From Aphrocallistes beatrix (Eukaryota > Porifera > Hexactinellida > Sceptrulophora > Aphrocallistidae): a stretch of 64,000 nt of DNA. This document shows, one piece after another, positions 21,672 through 31,944 of this stretch. Both the position numbers and the translations under genes were made by a program. Location of the stretch: positions 1,959,986-2,023,985 of the forward strand of contig OY725488.1 in NCBI GenBank assembly GCA_963281255.1, given 5' to 3'. How positions within the stretch are numbered: position 1 is the stretch's first letter; each line of letters opens with the position of its first letter. The notes under the pieces are model-generated. The model saw only the letters and a list, made by a program, of their open reading frames with translations, did no database searches and was not told where the DNA came from.

Positions 21672-23640
21672 TATTTTGTGTTGTATTTCTACTAATTTTA
21701 TAATAGAATGTACAATTTATATGAATTATTAATATTTAATTTTGATATCCAATCACCAATTTCACTATACATGATAATTTTTACCACAGGGTAACAGGTC
21801 TGTAATGTTTGGGAGTCCTAGAAATGCATAGTTAACTTAATTGCTGAATTCACTGGATTTTTAAAAATACATTTTTCCATTTTGTTGTTCATCCATGGTA
21901 CATTTACTGTCAGGCCTTATATTAAGTATGCAATGGTCATATTTAATATAAGGTGTCATGGGAAGTTTGGCTTTAGTCATAATCGAGCAATGTGTCTTTC
22001 TTGGCTGCACATTTGTTGCCGTGACCAGACCGAGTTAGTTGTTCTCTCTCTAGATTTCTTCTGTTTACGCAACTGGCTTCCAGATTCAACAATATTTATT
22101 TATTTTGTATATGGATTTAAATTTTATGTATAACACCGAACCTAATCATAACCATCCTTTATATGTAATTCTGTAGACTTGAGTATTTCATACATTTGCT
22201 ACAACCTTTTCGTTCATAATAAACCCCAGTCGATCATGTTTTACGAACTTTGACAATGACTTCTTGCTAGATTGCAATTAATTTTATTTTTCTGATCTCG
22301 TAAAAATCTCGTAAAAAACTGAGCCGAAAATACAAAAGTCATCGCACTAACCAAAATTTACCCTGAAAATACAACTGTCCAAATCATTATTTTAAGAACT
22401 GTGTGCTCTCATTTTAAATAGGCTGTCTCACCAGTTGTATCGCTTGCTGCCCTGATGTGTACTGTACATAATTACTTGTAGTTTTCAACCTTTTGAAAAC
22501 GTAATCTACTTTCTAATTTTGTGGTCTTTGTTAGGTCCCTTCCTTGAGATTAATGATCAGAACTTTGAATATTTCCTTGGTTCTTATAATATTAATTAGT
22601 TACGAAATTCACTACTATTTTTATTATTATTTGTACTGCGTATTTGCTATAATAAAGTTACCAATTTCACAATATGCACATCTATATACATTGATTTCTC
22701 TATTTTTCTAGTGAATATGGAGAGATATAAATAAACTATTTGTAAACTAATGACGGTTGGCGAAATCGATAAGATGTTGGTCAAGCGAATACTAGTTTAA
22801 TTATCAATACGGGTGATGAGCTCTATAGTAGAGAAAATTATTTATTGAATAAACAGTTATATACAGCGGTCACTTGATAATCTGAGCACCTGCAGACAAA
22901 GCAAAAAACTACCCCGAATATCGAATGTGTATACTATACTTTATAGAACTATTACTCATTAGACTCAATTATGTTTATCTCACGAAGACATTAAAACTCC
23001 ATAGAGTGTATCTAAAACATTCACTTTGGAATCCAAATTTAAATTCTCCTTTAATTAATAAGATTTATGTTTGTGTAGTTCTTATGGTATCATACTGTAT
23101 AGAGTGTAGGGCTGTTCTTCTGTCATTAATTCGTTTAATAGCAAGAGTTTGAAAAAATACTTGAAATTTTATTCACAACTCCATATGTATACATGTACTA
23201 CCTAGCACTTGGGTTTTCAATATATTCCAATATAGCTATAAATAATCATGATCATGATACCGCGCAACAGTATATGATTTCCCTTTATATTATTACTGGA
23301 AAATATTGAAAAATATATTCCATATCCATATCATAGGTAAGTAGCAACCTCATCTAAACATATTTCAGTACCTATTCAGTTTCTACATTGGCTCACTTTG
23401 TTATATACAGTTTACATTTTTAAGCGACATCAATCCCAAAAAGATTAATTTCTCCTCACCGCCTACGTAACTACAGCCTATTCACGGTATTTAACCAGGG
23501 ATTACTCCAAGTCTTATGTAGAAAATACAAACTGTATAGCATATCTATATTGCTGAAATTTAATGGAGTTTAATTAATATTAATACAAAAGTGGTGGAAA
23601 ATTGTGAGAGTTCTCTCTCTTATTACAAACTAACATGTAT
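21672..23640. other. Long anonymous AT-rich stretch
   Basis: Nearly 2 kb with no recognised element or gene. The ORF at 21882-22133 has no recognisable domain. TTTGTTAG at 22527-22534 is followed by about 60 nt open in one frame (EINDQNFEYFLGSYNIN then stop), a weak terminal-exon candidate. Confidence 0.45.
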
Positions 23641-24150
23641 ACGAATAGTCCTTCATATTAATCATGACCCAATCTCCCGTGGTCATGTTGGATGTTTTCT
23701 TGCCTTTATCATACTTCTTCTTAGCCCCCTATTGGGTGCAATCTTTGTTTTCTCGTGCAATTTCACTCAATTCTTGCCTCTTCTTTACCGTTGTTTCGAG
23801 ATACTGACTGGATGACCCTGTAACTTTTGTTGGAGTATTACCACTGCTAATGAGCATTTCGATTGGTGATATCGGCTGACGGCCAAACGCCAACATGTGT
23901 GGGATATTTTACTCGAAGCGTTGTCCAGATTATTATTAGTACCTGTAGCCGCCATTGCGCAGTGTCGTATTCATCAGGTTATTAGTAAATTCACCTCCGT
24001 TATTTGTCTGGAAGATGAGGTGCTCCATTTTCACAGAATATGGAGATCTGGTGTTCGCATACCTTCAGCTGATTTCATTTTAAGCGCTCTCACCACAATA
24101 AACTTGCTAAAGCAGTCCTGGTCATCTGCAGTTCTAGGTCCATCTAACCA
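23640..24150 (-). pseudogene. Ty3/gypsy-type integrase remnant
   Basis: Minus-strand reading, in shifting frames: DDQDCFSKFIVVRALKMKSA (catalytic-core start), then FQTNNGGEFTNNL, where retroviral-type integrases have DNGGEF. AFGRQPISPIEMLIS and KKKYDKGKKTSNMTTGDWVM follow, which are C-terminal integrase features. Stops and at least two shifts are present, and the second core Asp appears as Asn. No LTR was found nearby. It directly follows the THAP pseudogene in the same orientation. Confidence 0.7.
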
Positions 24151-24581
24151 ATCTTCTTTTAACTCTTCCATATCACCAGTTCCATGCTCTCCCATAGCCT
24201 CGTCTTCCTCGCCGACATGTTCGGCTGCTTCTTCAGGATGTATGACAATTGGGAGTCCCAATTCACACTTAAATATGAAGGGCAATTAAGAAGATTGATG
24301 TGCTTTGCATTTTTCCGAAGACCAGGTTTTCTGGAAACTTATTTCACTGTACCGTCATCTGGGGGAATATCGAAGTGAAGTAGTATATCCTCGTCACAGA
24401 AATGTCTCGTACAGATTACGACTCTCACCAATTTACGAGCATCATCTCTGTGGAGAAACCTTCGCCATCCATCTTGCATTTCTTTGGACCAATGATTCAA
24501 CATTTCAAACACTGGAACGTACAAGTAATTAGTGCCGTCGTAATTGGAGCAGAAGTTGGCTACACTACACCTATTTGGCAT
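24150..24581 (-). pseudogene. THAP-domain protein pseudogene
   Basis: THAP domains are C2CH zinc-finger DNA-binding modules often derived from transposases. From MPNRCSVANFCSNYDG (24581), with the Cys pair, it continues HWSKEMQDGWRRFLHRDD and VVICTRHFCDEDILL with the distal Cys/His, then IPPDDGTVK and a TAA stop. Beyond the stop the frame continues VSRKPGLRKNAK and LNCPSYL, the typical linker. An acidic stretch (HPEEAAEHVGEEDEAMGEHG) in another frame leads into the integrase-like part. The spacing between the first two Cys has one extra residue. Confidence 0.78.
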
Positions 24582-24659
24582 CCTGCTAAGAAAAATGTAC
24601 GTGTGGATGAATAAATTGGGAATTAGGAAGAAAATGTATGAAATATGTAGGTAATACAA

Positions 24660-25019
24660 TATAAACTAACAACGATACTTATCCTATATTATACACTGCA
24701 TTTTATCGTAGTTAAATTTATTTCAAACATTATGGTTTGTTTCCAAAATAGACTTGAAGTAATCCATGGTGAGGTAAAGTTCGTACTGTGAATAGGCTAT
24801 AGTTACGTAGGCAGTGATTTGTCCTGAAAAGAAGAGACTGATTGTAACTTATGATTGATGAAATGTTCAATATAGATCTCTCTACAATTGCACTACCCAG
24901 CTCATTTCTTTCAAGGGCCAAATTGAATGCCTAGTGATGAGTATCAGGTCAAATTGAAAATTATTTATATTTTATACCTTATTTTTCTCTTGCCATCCCG
25001 ATTATTTTAAATATGCTAA
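24660..25019. other. Anonymous stretch
   Basis: No feature recognised. Confidence 0.4.
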
Positions 25020-25021
25020 TT

Positions 25022-25276
25022 CAGTCGAAGAAACTATCATCAAAAATCATATCTCATCATTCTGTTATGACGTCATCATTAAACATCAAAAAGTGATAGA
25101 TTGGCAAATTTATGATTTTGAGTGGTATCGATTATAACAGTGAGTCACACGACAAGTATTTAGAAATGTTATCTACCTTATAATTAATCAATGTGAGCCT
25201 AGGCGCTCGAGGGACCCCTCCGGCGGACACAAAATGTCTGCCACCCGCGCAGCGCAAGCAAGCGAAGCGCGCTTGT
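25022..25276 (+). mobile_element. Helitron-like element, 3' half
   Basis: Starts within ACTATCATCAAAAATCATAT, has TGACGTCA near 25067 and the GC hairpins, and ends GCGCGCTTGT at 25276. Confidence 0.85.
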
Positions 25277-25284
25277 TTTGTTAA

Positions 25285-25402
25285 CCCTCGCTTGCCGCTG
25301 GAATGTGTTGCGTCATTTCCGGTTTAAGCCATTTTCAATGGGGAAGCCATAAAAATTTGGGGTTTTTACTATAAATAGAAAAAAACCCAAGCCATCCGAG
25401 GG
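25285..25402. mobile_element. piggyBac-type MITE, 118 bp, TTAA-flanked
   Basis: TTAA at 25281-25284 and 25403-25406 flank ends CCCTCGCTTGCC and its imperfect mirror (CCCTCGGATGGCTTGG on the minus strand). The TTAA target plus CCC ends indicate the piggyBac superfamily. Non-coding. Confidence 0.65.
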
Positions 25403-25730
25403 TTAATTAAATAGGAAGTAGCATTTTTGAAATTCATTGGTCATGCTGCCTTAATTAACTCAACAATATAAGGAATGTGAGTTATCTCGTTTTCACACCT
25501 GGTTTTCACAGCATTAATATATATTTTTAGCGATATTAATGTAGGATTTTCAAAGAGAATCAAAATTGTGTTGAAAAGGCTGAATTTTAGTAGAAAAACA
25601 TAAATTTCTAATAATAAAAGAATTGACAATGACGTAATAATTACATGTGAGTAGGATATTTCGTCTGAAGTCAGAACTATGTGGAGCCATAGTTAAAAGA
25701 CTTCCAGATACGAAAAATCAACTTTTTGTA

Positions 25731-26318
25731 CCGGGTGGTCCAAAAAAATGGAAACCCAATCTTTCTTTGGGTCTCCCTTGCTTTATTTTAAATTCTAACC
25801 CAAAATGCTTTTAGAACATGTTAGATGCTACCTTACACGCCCAAGGCCTCAGAACTGGACTCCTGAGCAACGTGCATGGTGTGTCCAGATATATTTTGAG
25901 AGTAGGAGCTATGCAAAAATAATGGCTGAATTTGGGCATAAGTTTGGGACAGATCTCAGCCCCCTAGATTTCTATCTGTGGGGCTATTTGAAGGATAGAG
26001 TGTACCAGGAGAAGCCCAAAGACCTGCGACAACTAAAACAAAAAATCAGGAAGGAGATTGGGGAGATACAAATAAAAGTACTTAAAGACGTTATGCAGAA
26101 CTTCACTATCAGATTGAACAAATGCATCAACGCCCAAGGTGGTCATCTCGAACACATGTTATGAAATTACACTTAACATATTCCTAGGATTCTCAAAGTA
26201 TATACACTATGATAATAACATATGATAAACATGTTAGTGAATTTTCATTTATTTCCATCAAAAAATGAATACATAAGAGTAATATTCCTGAGAGTTTCCA
26301 TTTTTTTGGACCACCCGG
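25731..26318 (+). mobile_element. Internally deleted Tc1/mariner-superfamily element, 588 bp
   Basis: Ends CCGGGTGGTCCAAAAAAATG and mirror, TA at 25729-25730 and 26319-26320. It carries one intact ORF of 119 codons, described separately. Confidence 0.87.
25805..26164 (+). CDS. In-frame deletion derivative of a transposase (119 aa)
   Basis: The intact frame starts MLLEHVRCYLTRPRPQNW. The N-terminal part, TPEQRAWCVQIYFESRSYA, resembles the HTH/DUF4817-type DNA-binding region of insect mariner-like transposases. It passes directly from IMAEFGHKFGT into DLSPLDFYLWGYLKDRVY, the block around the last catalytic residue. It ends IRLNKCINAQGGHLEHML. About two thirds of the catalytic domain, including the first two acidic residues, is absent, yet the fusion keeps the frame. 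It could bind the terminal repeats without cutting, as the P-element KP repressor does; that role is inference. Confidence 0.75.
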   Translation: MLLEHVRCYLTRPRPQNWTPEQRAWCVQIYFESRSYAKIMAEFGHKFGTDLSPLDFYLWGYLKDRVYQEKPKDLRQLKQKIRKEIGEIQIKVLKDVMQNFTIRLNKCINAQGGHLEHML

Positions 26319-26367
26319 TACCTTGCAGTTTATTTAATTAATTCGTTGCAGATATATATTTAACATA

Positions 26368-26465
26368 TGCAGCGAATTGATTGAAGAAACTACCATTTAC
26401 AGAGAATTGAATTTTGTCACCTGGGTCTGGCTATGGCTCAACTAAGTTCTGACTAAGACGAAATT
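26368..26465 (+). mobile_element. Helitron-like element, 5' piece
   Basis: CGAATTGATTGAAGAAACTA followed by GGCTATGGCTCAACTAAG. It lies head to head with the minus-oriented copy ending at 26358, with TTTAACATATG between. Confidence 0.75.
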
Positions 26466-26932
26466 GTCGAACTTTTTCTCTTGTAAGCCTCCTTGACCAA
26501 AATGAAGCCCATGCCACTTGAATGGGCTATTTTTTTGAGCGGGCTTAAATATTTGAGGGCCGCATGAACAATTCGGATAATTCCGCATTCAGGAAATCCT
26601 ACTAAATGGTCATGTATAGTGTTAATTTGTGTTTTTATTTAAACACATGGGATATAGAGATACAAAACAAGGGGTCACTCGACGGGGTTACTAGAAAGTT
26701 TGAGATTGGTATGTTGCACATTCCTGCGAGTCAAGGAAAATATTTAGGTCGAACATGGTCATGTGACCCCTCAAATTTCTCCAAATTTAAATTTAATAGT
26801 GTAGAAGAATACATTGTTATATACTGTGATATATTTTTGCTGAATTTTCTAAAAATTCTACAAAAAATGAATTTACATTCCAGAAATGGTGCGGGTTAAC
26901 AAATAGTATGGTAGAATGACTCAAGATAGTGC
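26466..26932. repeat. Repeat Q (copy 2) followed by a foldback R fragment
   Basis: 26466-26800 matches 3425-3720 (AATTCGGATAATTCCGCATT). 26800-26932 matches the reverse complement of the R arm (TTTACATTCCAGAAATGG) and resumes at 28271 beyond the hAT element with GAAGTCATCCTGAAATTATA. Confidence 0.65.
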
Positions 26933-27036
26933 ATTTATAGCAGGGGTTTTTAACCTTGGGGTCGCGACCCCCAGGGGGGTCACGAAACGAATAATTTTAT
27001 CTATCAACATTTCGTCCATTCATTGAATACCATATA

Positions 27037-27515
27037 CAGTGGAACCCCGGAATTACGGCCACCCTTGGGACCGAGAAAAATGGCCGTAATTCTGAAACTT
27101 TTTGTAAGAAACCATATTCCATTAATATTAAACATACTATGCTAATTATACCAAGCTAATACATAAATTTTAGTTGCCATTAATAAACGTATGAATTTCT
27201 TACTAATTAATATGATTTGCATTTATATGTATACGTTATACAATTGAGTGTGTTGTTATTGAATTGTCAAGAAATTGTTTTCGTTTTCAAACCTGCAATA
27301 ATGATTCCCTATTGTTAAGATTGGCCGTAATTCTGAGGTTAAAATAGGGTTTCGTTCCAAAAAGGTTAGCCGTAATTCGGAATAGCGGGGTGGCCGGAAT
27401 TCTGAGGCAAATTAATGTTAAAGTCTATGTCCGGGACTTGTCCGGGACTTCGAAAAGTGGCCGTTATATCGGGGTGGCCGCTATTCCGGGGTGGCCGTTA
27501 AGCGGGGTTCCACTG
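27037..27515. mobile_element. pogo-like MITE, 479 bp, nested in the hAT
   Basis: Ends CAGTGGAACCCCGGAATTAC and mirror, TA at 27035-27036 and 27516-27517. GGCCGTAATTC and GGGGTGGCCG words repeat in both subterminal regions. Confidence 0.88.
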
Positions 27516-27517
27516 TA

Positions 27518-27577
27518 TCATCAATTGTGAAGGAAACCTAAAAGTGTATCTTTTAGGTTTCTCTCACAATTGATGAT
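27518..27577. repeat. Inverted repeat, about 27-bp arms
   Basis: TCATCAATTGTGAAGGAAAC and CTAAAAG are mirrored around TGTAT with one mismatch. It sits directly against the right end of the nested MITE. Confidence 0.7.
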
Positions 27578-27628
27578 TGTATAAAAGTGTAATAACCACA
27601 TGCATATATATTTTATAAATTTGAACTT

Positions 27629-28095
27629 ATGCTTGACTTCTGGATAAGAAAAATAGAGGCTGGTAGAATGGGTATGTTTGCTAGGATGACAACTTTAATT
27701 GAAGTACATGACTATCAATTAACTGATGAGTTGAGAGATGCAATCATTTTACACCTCAATGTCCTGAGAGATGATGTACACGATATTTCCCAGAAATTAA
27801 GAAAACCGACTTTAATCTAGTGAGGAACCCTTTTGTAGAAACAGTGCAAGATTGCATTCCAGATGAGCTAGATGCAGTACAAAAGAATGTCTAAATTTAA
27901 TTAATGATTCCAATGCCAAAGTCTTATTCTCAACACTAACTCTTCCAAAAATTTGGTGTTCCATGTTGCGTGCCGTTTCCTTCAACCTACTTATGTGAAA
28001 CAGGTTTTTCTAGCCTAGTAGTCATCAAGACGAAGAATCGCAATAGATTGGCTGTTGAACCTGATAAGATGTTGCCTCTCAGAAACAGAGCCTAG
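27629..28095 (+). pseudogene. hAT transposase, C-terminal remnant
   Basis: Reads FWIRKIEAGRMGMFARMT and LTDELRDAIILHLNVLRDD. After a stop comes VRNPFVETVQDCIPDEL, and the dimerisation region appears as STYLCETGFSSLVVIKTKNR. This pattern (WxRKIExG, YLCETGFS) is that of ZBED5/SCAND3-like hAT proteins. The RNase-H-like catalytic core and BED finger are missing, and the nested MITE occupies part of the deleted space. Confidence 0.8.
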
Positions 28096-28350
28096 AATTT
28101 CTCTACTTGTTGAAAAAAAGCAGTTCCAACCTCCACATTAGATATTCTGATAATTGTATAAGAGCAGTAATAACACATTTATCACATGAATATGATAGGG
28201 GGTCATGAGAATATTTCACATATGTAAAAGGGGTCGCATGATAAAAAGGTTGAAAACCACTGATTTATAGGATGAAAACGTGTAAATGAAGTCATCCTGA
28301 AATTATAATGCTCTACCTAATCATATGTTTAATCATAGCATTATATACAC

Positions 28351-28515
28351 CAGCGCTGTCCAACAGGCGGCCCGCGGCCTTGCTTTGTGCGGCCCACGTT
28401 GCGTCCAAAATGCCTCTATCCATACCCATCCCGAGTGCACGCCCCTGTATTGCGGCCCGCCACTAAATGGTATGAAGCAGTTGCGGCCCGAAGTGAATAT
28501 AGTTGGACAGCCCTG
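28351..28515. mobile_element. hAT-type MITE, 165 bp
   Basis: Ends CAGCGCTGTCCAAC and GTTGGACAGCCCTG, with ATATACAC duplicated at 28343-28350 and 28516-28523. GC-rich interior with GGCGGCCCGCGGCC. Confidence 0.9.
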
Positions 28516-28639
28516 ATATACACTATGGCAATGGTACTCTCTAAGTTTTTGGACCAGGGATTGGTTTGTATCTACAGACTTATTCACATCACTCACTAAA
28601 TTTCTTCTCCTGTGCAAGATCATTGAAATTTAATACTGA

Positions 28640-28975
28640 CAAATATAAACAATATATACAAGTGCTTAAATCAGTAATCAAAATGTGTATAATCATCATT
28701 ATATTCAACAAGCTATAGTAATACGACTAATTTAACCAATTTTCATGCATGCTTTGCGTTGTCATAATAACAGTATTAATGCTTATTTATCGTAGGAAAT
28801 CTCACTTTCGACCAGTTTTTGAAAAATATGTTGAAATTTTCATTGTAATGTACACACATTCCTGCGTTACAAGGGAAGCGTAACCTGACTAACTTGGGCT
28901 ATATCTCAATAACTATGAGTGCTAACCACTAATAAATGATGCCAAATGAAAGGTAATTGGCGATTTCTAGTCCAC
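28640..28975 (+). repeat. Dispersed repeat T (copy 2)
   Basis: Reverse-complement relative of 2690-3012. Shared words include ATGTACACACATTCCTGCG and the GGGCTATATCTCAATAA block. Confidence 0.7.
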
Positions 28976-28984
28976 CACTAATAC

Positions 28985-29215
28985 AATTTATTCGTAATCT
29001 CAACCTTCTATCACCAAAAATGGCTGAGTTTGTCGTAAAATTGAAATTTCTAAACAAAAAAAGGTGACAATGACGTCATAATTCTATGATGAGTCGATAT
29101 TTTTGTCCGAACACAGAAATTAGTGGAGCAATAGCCAAAAAACTCCCGCATGCCAAAAATCAGCTTTCTCCGCATGGCAGTTTCTTCAATCAATTCGTTA
29201 CAGATATATATATAT
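28985..29215 (-). mobile_element. Helitron-like element, 5' half
   Basis: Carries GGTGACAATGACGTCATAAT, the CAGTTTCTTCAATCAATTCG motif and the (AT)n tract. It abuts the next copy head to head; the 5' terminus itself is lost. Confidence 0.82.
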
Positions 29216-29321
29216 AAATAACCACAGACGAAAATGTCGACTCATCATGGAATTATGACGTCATTGTCACCTTTTTTATAATTATAAAATTCAATTTTTC
29301 GACCATAACTCAGCCATTTTA

Positions 29322-30625
29322 GGTCAGTCCAAAAGTTTTGTCGTACACAAAAAATAATTAACCAATTGTAATCAAATTTTCACAGCTTCTCAAAGTATTT
29401 ACCACTACATTCTATGCAAAGTTGCATACGATGAAACCAATTATCGAAGCAGTTATGCCATTTTTCCTCTGGCAGGGTCCAGAGGGCCTCTTCGAACGCC
29501 AGTCGGGCCTCTTCCGGACTGCCAAACCTGATTCCGCGGATCTTTTCTTTGATAGTTGGGAATAGGAAAAAGTCGCATGGGGCCAAATCTGGACTGTAGG
29601 GGGGATGCGATACCAACTGGACCGAATTTTCAGCCAGGAAGTCCAGTGTTTTGGCTGCAGTGTGTGCCGATGCATTATCGTGGTGAAGGAGTAGGCCTCG
29701 GATGCCGGTCTTAGGGCGACGAGAACTCCAAGCTTCGAAGGCCTTGGGGAGACAATTGTCGATGTACCAATCAGCATTGACTGTACGACGATCCTCGAGA
29801 GGAACTATGGCTACTGGGCCCGTCTTACAGAAAAATGCGGCCACCATCTTCTTCCCGACGCTTCGAGCCCGGCGAACTTTTACAGGTGGATCTTCTCCAG
29901 GAAATACCCATATTGAAGATTGCCGCTTTGTTTCCGGATCGTACTGATAGATCCATGTCTCATCACATGTTAGGATATCATAAACACGTTTGGACCCTCC
30001 TCCGTTGAATTTCTTGAGCATAAACTTGCACCACTCTACCCTTTCCTCCATCTGCAATTCTGTGAGATTATGAGGGATCCAACGGGCCGCAAGCTTACTG
30101 ACACCGAGATAATAATGTAAGATAGTATTAATGGCTGCTTTTCCGATGTCTAGGGTCTCAGCAAACTGCTCATAGGTAATGCGGCTATCCTCTTTGATCA
30201 ACGACTCCACAGTGGCAATATTCTCTGGAGTGACGGCGGTTGAAGGCCGCCCAGACCTAGGCTCATCTTGTAATGAAGTTATATCCCTCTTGAATTCTAG
30301 AAACCAACGCTCCACCGTGCGCTTAGATGGAGCTTGGTCTTGGAAAGCTTCCAGTAAATTATTGTGACTCTGCTCCACTGATACCTTGCCGCATAAAGTC
30401 ATAGAACATCATGACTCTAAAATCCCTTCTTTCTAGCTCCATTGAGTAATTATAAAATCTGTATAGGCGCTTATGGATAAAATAGCATAAGTCAAGAAAT
30501 AAGCCTAATATAGAGCTCAAATTCACAGTCGAGTCATCAAACATAACCAAGAATATAGTCTATAAATTATTAGACTGTACGCTGAGTAGAACTGGTGTAC
30601 GACAAAACTTTTGGACTGACCCTCG
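29322..30625 (-). mobile_element. Full-length mariner, 1.3 kb
   Basis: The right end is CCTCG preceded by ACAAAACTTTTGGACTGACC, then TA at 30626-30627. The left end starts GGTCAGTCCAAAAGTTTTGT and lacks the outermost CGAGG, so it is eroded by a few bases. The length is normal for the family. Confidence 0.92.
29380..30402 (-). CDS. Mariner transposase, intact 340-codon ORF
   Basis: DD34D transposase acting on TA-flanked ends. The N-terminal HTH pair includes SKRTVERWFLEFKRD and ITYEQFAETLDIGKAAI. The linker region has ARWIPHNLTELQMEERV, close to the WVPHEL motif. Catalytic Asps lie in TCDETWIYQYDPE, LLHHDNASAH and YSPDLAPCDFFLF; 34 residues separate the second and third. It ends CSGKYFEKL. 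No stop or shift is present, so this is the youngest-looking transposase in the window. The annotated Met is the first in frame; a family-typical start could lie slightly upstream in diverged sequence. The eroded left terminal repeat may still limit movement. Confidence 0.93.
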   Translation of the reverse strand: MTLCGKVSVEQSHNNLLEAFQDQAPSKRTVERWFLEFKRDITSLQDEPRSGRPSTAVTPENIATVESLIKEDSRITYEQFAETLDIGKAAINTILHYYLGVSKLAARWIPHNLTELQMEERVEWCKFMLKKFNGGGSKRVYDILTCDETWIYQYDPETKRQSSIWVFPGEDPPVKVRRARSVGKKMVAAFFCKTGPVAIVPLEDRRTVNADWYIDNCLPKAFEAWSSRRPKTGIRGLLLHHDNASAHTAAKTLDFLAENSVQLVSHPPYSPDLAPCDFFLFPTIKEKIRGIRFGSPEEARLAFEEALWTLPEEKWHNCFDNWFHRMQLCIECSGKYFEKL

Positions 30626-31323
30626 TAGATGGCTGATATTTTATTTAAATGTTTATACTGATATATCTCATATAATGCAACTATCCTCAAAAAATGATGA
30701 TTCATCACTTTTTTATGACGTCATCATTACTCATTAAAATTTTAAAATTGACAAATTTGGTTATTTTTCGTGCGATATCGATTAAAACATGGGGATAGAC
30801 ATATTTAAAGATATGATCTCCCTTATAATTAATCAATGTGACCTAGCCGCCCAAAGGGGTTCTCCGGCGGACACAAATTGTCTGTCAGCCGCGCAGCGCA
30901 AGAATGCGACGCGAGCTTGTATCCATAAAGCTTTAAAGTGTCCTTAAAACGAGTAGAACTGGCGTTCGATAAAAACCCTACCCTATCCTTCTTTTTTTTA
31001 ATTTTTTTTCTTGTTTTATTCATTTCAATTCACTATGTTTTGACTATCTGTGTTGAGTGAAAAATGAGAAGGATTCTTATTTTAAACTTTGGTTTAAGAG
31101 CTTATGTCAAAACTCTCAATTTTGATTTTTAGTGTGCTTCCACACAGGACAAAACTGGTAAATTCTGAATCCTGACCTATCCTTGAGACATTTAACTCAT
31201 AGATTAAAGAGACCTTTTTGAACGCCCGTAGTATTTGTACAATAAAATATCAGATTGGTGACTAAATTAGCCTCAGATCTTTTCAACCTCTTATTTGACT
31301 TTATTTAATATTTTTCTTTGTAG

Positions 31324-31390
31324 ATTGAAGCAAAATTATTGCATAAATTGTGTTTACTTTCTTTTGAAGAGGGAGAAGTTAACTTAACAG
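31324..31390 (+). CDS. Host gene exon 2 (67 nt, phase 0-1)
   Basis: The acceptor TATTTTTCTTTGTAG and strong donor ACAG/GTACGT bound IEAKLLHKLCLLSFEEGEV and NLT plus one base. The phase fits the exon at 16463 before it and the one at 47285 after it; the split codon would read GAT. No domain is assignable alone. The following intron of about 15.9 kb is full of foldbacks, pol remnants and Helitrons. Confidence 0.55.
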
Positions 31391-31454
31391 GTACGTATAA
31401 CTTTTCTTCATATAGATGTATGCTAACCGAACATAGTATTTGCACACTGCATTA

Positions 31455-31885
31455 TTTCTCACCAAAATAGGATTAACTTGGATCTCTTCATGAAAGGAGA
31501 TTTATTAAAACCCTAAGAGATACTAAGAGGCTGATTTTAAGATTCGAAAACTTCACATTCGAATTAGTAATAGTGAAGATTTCTAATAGATTGCTCAACC
31601 AATAGGTAAATTTGTCAACCGGTGACACAAGAGGAAATCCATCATCATAATGTATATTGGTAAATAGCGACATATGTCACACAAGGTTGCAATGATTGAT
31701 AATTTGAAAACGTTAGGAATTAATAATTGATTTGAAATATTCTACAATTACTAATTCGAATGTGCAGATTTCGAGTTTGAAATCCAGTTAGTTTACCAAT
31801 TACCACTTAGAAGTTTTATTTTAATGAATAGACCAATTTTAGTATTAAATTGAAATAATGAGGTATACAACTGTTTTTAAGGGTA
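31455..31885. mobile_element. Foldback family A element, strongly diverged
   Basis: CTCTTCATGAAAGG near 31486, the central CCATCATCATAATGTATATT, and ACTAATTCGAATGTGCAGAT on the right arm follow the order seen in siblings. The ends are too decayed to define. Confidence 0.5.
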
Positions 31886-31944
31886 TATTGCAGCGTAAAT
31901 GTCCCATTTCCTTTTACCTAATTTCGCATGTAAGATATATTTAT

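Larger units (their letters stand above)
25590..26358 (-). mobile_element. Helitron-like element, 5' half, with nested mariner relative
   Basis: Has AGGCTGAATTTTAG, a degenerate GACAATGACGTAATAATT, the GAGCCATAG motif and TTAATTCGTTGCAGATATAT. The flanks of the 588-bp insertion (CTTTTTG and CCTTGCAGTT) join into the normal family sequence. Confidence 0.8.
26941..28262 (+). mobile_element. hAT element with 8-bp target duplication
   Basis: Starts CAGGGGTTTTTAACCTTGGG and ends with the mirror GGTTGAAAACCACTG. ATTTATAG is duplicated at 26933-26940 and 28263-28270. It inserted in a foldback R copy and itself hosts a pogo-like MITE. Confidence 0.92.
29222..30920 (+). mobile_element. Helitron-like element split by a full-length mariner
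   Basis: The left part (CAGACGAAAATGTCGACTCA to CTCAGCCATTTTAGG) and right part (GATGGCTGATATTTT to the 3' end GCGAGCTTGT at 30920) join in family order around the insertion. TGACGTCA blocks occur near 29256 and 30717. Confidence 0.85.
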
